From NCBI GenBank assembly GCA_946481465.1, contig CAMLOC010000266.1:1-5854 (forward strand): a stretch of DNA of 5,854 nt. The letters run 5' to 3'. Positions 1 through 4,832 of this stretch are shown here, one piece after another. Positions within the stretch are counted from its first letter, which is position 1, and each line of letters opens with the position of its first letter. This stretch comes from an uncultured Shinella sp. (lineage in GTDB: Bacteria; Pseudomonadota; Alphaproteobacteria; Rhizobiales; Rhizobiaceae). The notes below the pieces were generated by a model. The model saw nothing but the letters and a program-made list of their open reading frames with translations. It searched no databases and was not told where the DNA came from. Both the position numbers and the translations under genes were made by a program.

Positions 1-1484
1 GCAGCCTGCCGCTCATCACCATCGACCCGGCCGACGCCAAGGACCACGACGACGCCGTCTTCGCCGAGCCAGATCCCTCGCCCGACAATCCGGGCGGCGT
101 GATCGTCACCGTCGCCATTGCCGATGTCAGCTATTACGTGCGGCCGAAATCGGCGCTCGACCGCGAGGCGCTGAAGCGCGGCAACTCGGTCTATTTCCCC
201 GACCGCGTCGTGCCGATGCTGCCCGAGCGCATCTCCAACGATTTGTGCTCGCTGCGCGAGGGCGAGGACCGGCCGGCGCTGGCGGTGCGCATGACTTTCT
301 CGGCCGAGGGGCGCAAGATCAGGCATTCCTTCCACCGCATCATGATGAAATCGGCGGCGAAACTGGCCTATCCCCAAGCCCAGGCCGCGATAGACGGCGT
401 TCCGGACGACACGACCGGCCCGATGCTCGAAACGGTGCTGAAGCCGCTGTGGGACGCCTATGCCGTGCTGAAGCGCGGCCGCGACGCCCGCCAGCCGCTG
501 GAGCTCGACCTGCCCGAGCGCAAGATCCTGCTGAAGGAGGACGGCACCGTCGACCGCGTCGTCGTGCCGCCGCGGCTCGATGCGCACAAGCTCATCGAGG
601 AGATGATGATCCAGGCCAACGTCGCGGCCGCCGAGACGCTGGAGAAGAAGAAGCAGGTCCTGATCTACCGCGTGCACGACGCGCCCTCGCTCGCCAAGCA
701 GGAGACGCTGCGCGAGTTCCTGCAGACGCTCGACATCTCGCTGGTGAAGGGCGGCAACATGCGCGCCAATCATTTCAACGGCATCCTTTCGAAGGCCAAG
801 GACAAGCCCTTCGAGCAGATGGTGAGCGAGATGGTGCTGCGCTCGCAGAGCCAGGCCATCTACAGCCCGGAGAATATCGGCCATTTCGGCCTGAACCTCC
901 TGAAATACGCCCATTTCACCTCGCCGATCCGCCGCTATGCGGATCTCATCGTGCACCGGGCGCTGGTCGGCTCGCTCGGGCTCGGCGAAGGCGGCATCAC
1001 GCCGGACGAGGAGGCCGTGCTCGACGATATCGCGGCCGAAATCTCGACCTTCGAGCGCCGCGCCATGGCGGCCGAGCGCGACACGGTCGACCGGCTGATC
1101 GCCCATCACCTGGCCGGACGCATCGGCGAGGAGTTCGACGGGCGTGTTTCGGGCGTCACCAAGGCGGGACTTTTTGTCACCCTGCCGGCGTATGGTGCCG
1201 ATGGTTTCGTGCCTATATCTATGCTCGGACGCGACTACTTCATCTATGACGAGGCGCATCAGGCGCTGTCCGGCGAAAAGACCGGGCTCGGCTATCGCCT
1301 CGGCGACGAGGTGCGCGTCAAGCTCGCGGAAGCGGTGCCGCTGGCCGGTTCGCTCCGGTTCGACATGATCAGCGAGGGACGCAAGATGCCGACGGCGGTG
1401 CGCTCCTTCCACAAGTCGGGCCGGCGCAAGGGCAGCGCGGCGCGCCACCAGCCGGGCACGCGCCCGCCCCGCGGCAGGCGCTGA
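1..1484 (+). CDS. rnr: RNase R (3'-5' exoribonuclease), C-terminal part; 5' end outside window
   Basis: RNase R degrades structured RNA processively from the 3' end in the cytoplasm and takes part in mRNA and rRNA quality control. The reading frame is open from base 3, so the GTG at 99 is internal. The fragment has 493 residues; enterobacterial RNase R has about 800, so the N-terminal cold-shock domains and the start of the RNB domain are missing. Counting from base 3, the four metal-binding aspartates of the RNB centre are D8, D14, D16 and D17 (motif IDPADAKDHDD). The RNB family signature HFTSPIRRYAD lies at residues 304-314, with the typical HKLIEE and YRVHDAP segments between. An S1 RNA-binding domain covers about 375-455, followed by a basic Arg/Lys-rich tail common in RNase R. 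RNase II is the alternative, but the basic tail and the rhizobial context favour RNase R. DUF983 follows after 61 bases, probably in the same operon. Confidence 0.96.
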   Translation, partial: SLPLITIDPADAKDHDDAVFAEPDPSPDNPGGVIVTVAIADVSYYVRPKSALDREALKRGNSVYFPDRVVPMLPERISNDLCSLREGEDRPALAVRMTFSAEGRKIRHSFHRIMMKSAAKLAYPQAQAAIDGVPDDTTGPMLETVLKPLWDAYAVLKRGRDARQPLELDLPERKILLKEDGTVDRVVVPPRLDAHKLIEEMMIQANVAAAETLEKKKQVLIYRVHDAPSLAKQETLREFLQTLDISLVKGGNMRANHFNGILSKAKDKPFEQMVSEMVLRSQSQAIYSPENIGHFGLNLLKYAHFTSPIRRYADLIVHRALVGSLGLGEGGITPDEEAVLDDIAAEISTFERRAMAAERDTVDRLIAHHLAGRIGEEFDGRVSGVTKAGLFVTLPAYGADGFVPISMLGRDYFIYDEAHQALSGEKTGLGYRLGDEVRVKLAEAVPLAGSLRFDMISEGRKMPTAVRSFHKSGRRKGSAARHQPGTRPPRGRR

Positions 1485-1545
1485 GCGGCAAGCCCCCCGC
1501 GGAAAGACAGATGGCCGGCGCGATGGGCCGGCGGAAGGACAGGAC

Positions 1546-2028
1546 ATGCAGGCGAACGAGACCAGCGGCAGCACGCAGCATTTCGGCGACAGCCCGGAGG
1601 CCCGGCCGGCGGAACGCCCGCTCGGCCGCGCCATCAAGCGCGGCCTCTTGAACCGCTGCCCCGCCTGCGGCTCCGGCCGCCTGTTCAAGTCCTTCGTCAA
1701 GCCCGTGGAAAACTGCGCGGCCTGCGGCGAGGACTACACGCACCAGCGCGCCGACGACCTGCCGCCCTATCTCGTCATCACCATCGTCGGCCATATCGTG
1801 GTCGGCGGCTATATGGGAACGGACCTCGTCTGGCCGCTCACCACCTGGCAACATCTCGCCATCTGGGCGCCGATCACCGTCATCCTGTCGCTCCTCCTGC
1901 TCCAGCCCATCAAGGGCGGCGCCATCGGCCTGCAATGGGCGCTGAAGATGCACGGCTTCGGCGACAAGCCGGAAGAGACGGAAACCGAAACGGAAGCGGC
2001 CCCCGCCTACGGCGACCGCACGGCATGA
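1546..2028 (+). CDS. DUF983 family zinc-ribbon membrane protein
   Basis: A 160-residue protein of unknown function that I assign to the DUF983 family. Residues 38-60 carry CPAC and CAAC (C38, C41, C57, C60), a four-cysteine zinc ribbon on the N-terminal side. Two hydrophobic helices follow at about 75-92 and 103-121, then a conserved-looking PIKGGAIGLQWALKMHG segment and an acidic Glu/Thr-rich tail built on a GAAAC-like base repeat. The ribbon is probably cytoplasmic and tethered to the inner membrane, but this is inferred from the helices only. The ATG is preceded by GGAAGGA at 1533-1539 with a 6-base spacing, which supports this start. A GCCGGC inverted repeat (1514-1519 / 1527-1532) abuts that ribosome site. 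The stop overlaps the next gene as ATGA, so translation of the pair is probably coupled. The family has no established biochemical role that I can name. Confidence 0.9.
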   Translation: MQANETSGSTQHFGDSPEARPAERPLGRAIKRGLLNRCPACGSGRLFKSFVKPVENCAACGEDYTHQRADDLPPYLVITIVGHIVVGGYMGTDLVWPLTTWQHLAIWAPITVILSLLLLQPIKGGAIGLQWALKMHGFGDKPEETETETEAAPAYGDRTA

Positions 2029-2687
2029 CAGCCGCCCGGCCCGTCGACGCGGCCTCGGTCCTGCTTCTCGACCGGTCGGGCGAGAGCATACGCGTGCTCG
2101 TCGGCCGGCGCAGCAGCAAGCATGTCTTCATGCCGGACGTCTACGTCTTTCCCGGCGGCCGGCGCGATGCCACCGACCGCCTTGTTCCCGTCGCCAGCCC
2201 GCTGCATCCGGCGGCCTGCGAACGGCTGGCGTTGCGCAGCGGCACGCGCTGTTCCGATTCGCGCCTGCGCGCCCTCGGCGTCGCGGCGCTGCGCGAGCTC
2301 TACGAGGAGGCCGGCATCTCGATCGGCACGCCGCTCGATGCGGCGGCGTCGAACGCCCTGCCCTTCCGCCCCGACCTCTCCAACCTGCGTTTCCTGGCCC
2401 GCGCCATCACGCCGGCCGGCATGATCCGGCGGTTCGACACACGCTTCTTCGCGCTTTTTACCGACGAGGCGGGCATCGACCCGGCCGGTGCGACCGCGAG
2501 CCACGAACTGGAAGACCTGCGCTGGATGGATATTTTTGACCGCGGTGCCATCGAGATGCCCGACATAACCGTATTGATCCTTGAAGAGCTTCAAAAAAGC
2601 CTTCAGGAAGACAAGTCTCTGCCCTTCGGAAGAACCGCACCGCTGTACCACACCCGGCGCGGGCGCTTCCTTCGGGACCTTCTTTGA
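2025..2687 (+). CDS. Nudix hydrolase with split Nudix box (NUDT19-like)
   Basis: A 220-residue cytoplasmic protein of the Nudix superfamily, which cleaves nucleoside diphosphates linked to another moiety. The box is visible in two pieces: FPGG at 42-45 and the catalytic helix RELYEEAGI at 90-98, with probable metal ligands E91, E94 and E95. The canonical box has 14 residues from its glycine to the REL arginine; here there are 45, an insertion of about 31 residues. As known for the family, such an insertion marks NUDT19-type acyl-CoA/CoA diphosphatases, so a CoA-ester substrate is a reasonable but unproven guess. A further family-like motif, RFDTRFF, lies at 136-142. The start at 2025 forms an ATGA overlap with the DUF983 stop; the frame is open further upstream (ATG at 1935), but that would overlap DUF983 by 94 bases. 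No strong Shine-Dalgarno is visible, as expected if translation is coupled. Confidence 0.9.
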   Translation: MTAARPVDAASVLLLDRSGESIRVLVGRRSSKHVFMPDVYVFPGGRRDATDRLVPVASPLHPAACERLALRSGTRCSDSRLRALGVAALRELYEEAGISIGTPLDAAASNALPFRPDLSNLRFLARAITPAGMIRRFDTRFFALFTDEAGIDPAGATASHELEDLRWMDIFDRGAIEMPDITVLILEELQKSLQEDKSLPFGRTAPLYHTRRGRFLRDLL

Positions 2688-2690
2688 GGA
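2686..2690 (+). promoter_or_regulatory. Shine-Dalgarno of the MFS gene, overlapping the Nudix stop
   Basis: GAGGA begins inside the Nudix stop codon (TGA at 2685-2687) and lies 10 bases before the ATG at 2701. It decides the MFS start against the in-frame ATG at 2581, which lies inside the Nudix gene and has no purine-rich site in front of it. The overlap also suggests that ribosomes finishing the Nudix gene help initiation of the transporter. Confidence 0.7.
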
Positions 2691-2700
2691 TCGGTCACTC

Positions 2701-3885
2701 ATGACGCAGCCGCAATCCGGCACCTCCGGCCCGGTGGAGAGCATCCACTGGCGATCCCTCATTGCAGCCGTCGCCGCCATTTCCGCCGTCGGCATCGCCA
2801 TCGGGCTCGGCCTGCCGCTGCTCTCCATCATCATGGAGAAGCGCGGCATCTCCTCCACGATGATCGGCATCAATTCCGCCATGGCCGGCATCGCCGCCAT
2901 GGCCGCCGCGCCCTTCACCACGCGCCTCGCCCATGCCTGGGGCACCGCGACGACCATGCTCGCCGCCATCCTGCTGGCGGCCGTCAGCGGCCTCGGCTTC
3001 TACTACATCCAGAATTTCTGGCTGTGGTTTCCCCTCCGCCTCGTCTTCCACGGCGCGATCACCACCCTCTTCATCCTCTCCGAATTCTGGATCAACGCCG
3101 CCGCCCCGCCGCGCCGGCGCGGCCTGGTGCTCGGCATCTACGCCACCGTGCTCTCGCTCGGCTTTGCCACCGGGCCCCTGCTCTTCTCGCTGCTCGGCAG
3201 CGACGGCGTGCTGCCCTTCGCGGTGGGCGCGGCCATCATCCTTCTTGCCGCCGTGCCGATCTTCGCCGCGCGGGGCGAAAGCCCGATCATCGACGAGAAG
3301 CCCGAACTGCATTTCATGCGCTACATCCTTCTCGTGCCGACGGCGACGGCGGCCGTGTTCATCTTCGGCGCGGTGGAGGTCGGCGGGCTGTCGCTCTTTC
3401 CCATCTATGCCACGCGGGCCGGCTTCAGCGAGCCGCAGGCGGCCCTGCTGCTTACCGTCATGGGCATCGGCAACATGGCGTTCCAGATCCCGCTCGGCAT
3501 GCTCTCCGACCGCCTGGCGGACCGCAGGCGCCTCCTGACGGTCCTGGCGGTCATCGGCCTTGTCGGCGCCCTCTCCCTGCCGCTCATCTCGCACAGCTGG
3601 GTGCTGATGGCGACGGTGCTGCTCCTGTGGGGCGGCTGCGTCGCCGGCCTCTATACGGTCGGCCTCAGCCATCTCGGCTCGCGACTCGTCGGCGCGGACC
3701 TTGCGGCGGCCAACGCCGCCTTCATCTTCTGCTATGCCGTCGGCACCGTCGTCGGCCCGCAGGCGATCGGCGCGGCGATGGACGTTTCCGGCAATGACGG
3801 TTTCGCCTGGGCGATCGTCGCCTTCTTCGGGTTTTACCTCGTACTTTCTCTCGCCCGGATGGTTTTCCGGCCGAAACGGGGTTGA
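2701..3885 (+). CDS. MFS transporter, YcaD-like, 12 transmembrane helices
   Basis: A 394-residue inner-membrane permease of the major facilitator superfamily. I count about twelve hydrophobic helices, roughly at 19-41, 52-72, 80-101, 104-127, 143-165, 171-189, 206-228, 240-262, 277-296, 299-320, 335-354 and 368-387. A polar central loop at about 190-206 separates the two six-helix halves. The second half carries a motif-A-like loop, [12 protein letters not shown] (266-277), between helices 8 and 9; the matching loop in the first half is degenerate. The SEFWIN segment (127-132) followed by an arginine-rich [11 protein letters not shown] turn resembles the ESWLN...RG pattern of YcaD-like transporters. 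The substrate cannot be read from sequence; export and sugar transport are both possible. It is the last gene of the rnr-led run, 13 bases after the Nudix stop. The first forty residues of the longer open frame (from 2581) lack membrane character and overlap the Nudix gene, so the start at 2701 is chosen. Confidence 0.9.
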   Translation: MTQPQSGTSGPVESIHWRSLIAAVAAISAVGIAIGLGLPLLSIIMEKRGISSTMIGINSAMAGIAAMAAAPFTTRLAHAWGTATTMLAAILLAAVSGLGFYYIQNFWLWFPLRLVFHGAITTLFILSEFWINAAAPPRRRGLVLGIYATVLSLGFATGPLLFSLLGSDGVLPFAVGAAIILLAAVPIFAARGESPIIDEKPELHFMRYILLVPTATAAVFIFGAVEVGGLSLFPIYATRAGFSEPQAALLLTVMGIGNMAFQIPLGMLSDRLADRRRLLTVLAVIGLVGALSLPLISHSWVLMATVLLLWGGCVAGLYTVGLSHLGSRLVGADLAAANAAFIFCYAVGTVVGPQAIGAAMDVSGNDGFAWAIVAFFGFYLVLSLARMVFRPKRG

Positions 3886-3909
3886 CTTTTCGGGCGCGAT
3901 TTGTAGTTT
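3882..3909 (+). promoter_or_regulatory. Probable sigma-70 promoter of rpmG
   Basis: TTGACT (3882-3887) matches five of six bases of the -35 consensus and is followed after 16 bases by TAGTTT (3904-3909), a weaker -10. A start near A3916/G3917 would give a leader of about 64 bases before rpmG. The MFS stop TGA (3883-3885) lies inside the -35. The -10 assignment is the weak point; the placement directly before a ribosomal protein gene supports it. Confidence 0.6.
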
Positions 3910-3922
3910 CCGCCCAGATTTA

Positions 3923-3961
3923 AAGCCGTGGAGCAGACTGGCTGTCCGCGGCTTCGTTTTT
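3923..3961 (+). promoter_or_regulatory. Terminator-like hairpin in the rpmG leader (attenuator or operon terminator)
   Basis: Bases 3923-3936 pair with 3942-3954 in a 13-bp stem (one G-U pair, one bulged G at 3933) closed by a five-base loop, ACTGG. The stem is followed by CGTTTTT (3955-3961). It starts about 6 bases after the predicted transcription start and ends just before the rpmG ribosome site. It could end transcripts of the upstream operon, attenuate rpmG, or both. The T run is short, so termination may be partial. Confidence 0.55.
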
Positions 3962-3979
3962 CATAAAGGCAGGACGACC

Positions 3980-4147
3980 ATGGCCAAGGCTACCACCATC
4001 AAGATCAAGCTGCTGTCGACGGCCGACACCGGTTTCTTCTACGTGACCACGAAGAACAGCCGCACGATGACGGACAAGATGACCAAGACGAAGTACGACC
4101 CGGTCGTCAAGAAGCACGTCGAATTCAAGGAAACCAAGATCAAGTAA
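3980..4147 (+). CDS. rpmG: Large ribosomal subunit protein bL33, zinc-independent form
   Basis: A 55-residue basic protein of the 50S subunit, located near the E site in known ribosome structures. The sequence begins [20 protein letters not shown] and continues with a YVTTKNSR segment and a Lys-rich [18 protein letters not shown] end, an unmistakable bL33. It contains no cysteine, so it is the zinc-free (C-) type that does not respond to zinc limitation. The length is normal for the family. AGGA at 3971-3974 lies 5 bases before the ATG. It appears to be transcribed alone: its own promoter and leader hairpin lie upstream and a strong terminator begins 27 bases after the stop. The downstream neighbour pleD is convergent. 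Confidence 0.97.
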   Translation: MAKATTIKIKLLSTADTGFFYVTTKNSRTMTDKMTKTKYDPVVKKHVEFKETKIK

Positions 4148-4174
4148 GTGATCCTGGGGACCGCTTCGGTTCGC

Positions 4175-4212
4175 AAAGGCGCTGGACGGCAACGTCCGGC
4201 GCCTTTTCTTTT
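4175..4212 (+). terminator. Intrinsic terminator of rpmG
   Basis: A 14-bp stem (4175-4188 with 4193-4206) with a single T-G pair closes a GCAA tetraloop at 4189-4192, and the transcript runs into TTTTCTTTT (4204-4212). On the minus strand the stem is followed by only three T bases, so it acts mainly on plus-strand transcripts. Confidence 0.9.
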
Positions 4213-4243
4213 GCCCGGGATAACGGTCTGGTATCCCCCGAAT

Positions 4244-4275
4244 CAAAAACGCCGCTCCCCGGAAGGGAGCGGCGT
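4244..4275 (-). terminator. Intrinsic terminator, minus strand
   Basis: An 11-bp perfect stem (4249-4259 with 4265-4275) and a five-base loop are followed, read on the minus strand, by a run of five T (complement of 4245-4249). On the plus strand the stem is followed by CGAATGGG, so it is one-directional. It ends a minus-strand transcript, yet the only minus-strand gene, pleD, stops 558 bases earlier. It therefore serves either a long pleD 3' UTR or a separate small RNA. Confidence 0.8.
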
Positions 4276-4417
4276 CGAATGGGGGTCGGCCAGACACGAC
4301 GACGGCACGAGGATTCCGTATTTGTCGTAGCTGACCGACCGACCCCACGACCCAGGAGATGCGGCGGACCTAGCATCATGGGGTAACCGGTTGTGCGGGC
4401 TTGTTTGCCGCCCATGA
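4245..4417 (-). ncRNA. Candidate structured small RNA (or distal pleD 3' UTR)
   Basis: Read on the minus strand, three structures precede the terminator. (1) 4376-4382 pairs with 4411-4417 (7 bp, TCATGGG/CCCATGA) around inner pairs. (2) 4358-4362 pairs with 4373-4377 (GATGC/GCATC), which excludes part of the first. (3) A long interrupted hairpin runs from 4282 to 4346: GGGGTCGG with CCGACCCC, then CAG/CTG, ACGAC/GTCGT and ACGG/CCGT. The terminator hairpin closes the unit. I found no good promoter; the best guess is TTGATT (complement of 4445-4450) with a poor -10, so the 5' end is uncertain. I do not recognise a known RNA family. A dispersed palindromic repeat is the main alternative. Confidence 0.35.
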
Positions 4418-4595
4418 GTTGAGCATCGCGCGAAAAAGAAAAAAAATCAACGAATTCTTAACGCTCACCCGCTCTCGCCTTGTCTCATAGTTAACCGCGG
4501 CGGGGGCGATTGTGCCATTGAGCGGCGGTTGCGTTACGGATCACGACAATCCCGCGCCGGCAAGCCTCAACCATTGCGCGAACACCCTGCAACCC

Positions 4596-4607
4596 TGACA
4601 GATGTCA
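4596..4607. repeat. Inverted repeat TGACA-N2-TGTCA
   Basis: A perfect 5-bp inverted repeat with a two-base spacer in non-coding DNA. The shape resembles a dimeric regulator half-site pair, but no promoter is visible beside it and it could be chance. Confidence 0.4.
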
Positions 4608-4721
4608 TCTTTGCGGCGCGAAAAGATTGCGCGCGATACAACCTGTTGATAAGGTTTGCGAAACCAAAATAGTACGATTTATAGCCAGATTTCACGACAT
4701 GGCCTGATTTCAGGGGGCCTT

Positions 4722-4758
4722 GCCGGCCGGCGTCCGCAGACGCCACGCAACGCGTGGC
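4722..4758. repeat. Overlapping palindromes downstream of pleD
   Basis: Three perfect inverted repeats run into one another: GCCGGCCGGC (4722-4731), a 6-bp stem with a four-base loop (4729-4734 / 4739-4744) and a 7-bp stem with a three-base loop (4742-4748 / 4752-4758). The last two share 4742-4744, so in RNA they compete. None has a T run, so they are not intrinsic terminators; they may protect the pleD mRNA 3' end. Confidence 0.6.
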
Positions 4759-4786
4759 AAATGCCCGATTTTTAAGGCAAATGCCC
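4756..4786. repeat. Exact 11-bp direct repeat, 20-bp period
   Basis: GGCAAATGCCC occurs at 4756-4766 and 4776-4786. Each copy is itself a small palindrome (GGC-N4-GCC), and the 20-bp period puts both copies on nearly the same face of the helix. The function is unknown. Confidence 0.7.
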
Positions 4787-4832
4787 AAATTCGAAATCGC
4801 CCTGTGGACAATTCGGCCGCAGCGGGGCCGAC

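Larger units (their letters stand above)
4418..4832. other. Non-coding region between the candidate RNA and pleD
   Basis: About 415 bases without a credible gene. It is more AT-rich than its surroundings at 4432-4460, where an A tract (GAAAAAGAAAAAAAATC) occurs, and again around 4640-4700. It contains small inverted repeats at 4596-4607, 4653-4665 (GGTTT/AAACC) and 4703-4714 (CCTGA/TCAGG), and the palindrome cluster and direct repeat near 4722-4786 listed separately. No intrinsic terminator with a T run is visible directly after the pleD stop. Confidence 0.6.

Noticed and set aside
1935..2024. Thirty-residue N-terminal extension of the Nudix protein
   Set aside because: It would overlap DUF983 deeply with Arg-rich shadow sequence; the ATGA start at 2025 gives a normal Nudix N-terminus.
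2536..2569. TTGACC inside the Nudix gene as an internal promoter for the MFS gene
   Set aside because: No -10-like hexamer occurs at 16-18 bases; the nearest (CATAAC) is about 22 bases away.
2581..2600. Palindrome TTGAAG-AG-CTTCAA followed by A residues in the Nudix 3' end
   Set aside because: It lies inside coding sequence and has no T run on either strand, so it is not a terminator.
2581..2700. Forty-residue N-terminal extension of the MFS protein
   Set aside because: It lies almost wholly inside the Nudix gene, adds a basic non-membrane stretch and lacks a ribosome site; the ATG at 2701 has GAGGA in front.
4148..4330. Plus-strand 60-codon frame directly after rpmG
   Set aside because: It begins at the rpmG stop, reads through the rpmG terminator and has no ribosome site or recognisable sequence.
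4140..4415. Minus-strand open frame of 91 codons overlapping the intergenic hairpins
   Set aside because: It runs through both terminator hairpins, has Arg/Pro-rich composition typical of GC-rich antisense frames and resembles no known protein.
4457..4496. TTAACG and GTTAACC as a CtrA-type site
   Set aside because: The half-sites are over 30 bases apart instead of 7, and no promoter is visible beside them.
4643..4811. Two near-matches to DnaA boxes (TTATCAACA at 4643-4651 and TTGTCCACA at 4803-4811, both minus strand)
   Set aside because: Each has one mismatch, they are 150 bases apart, and there is no AT-rich unwinding element or origin-type gene context.
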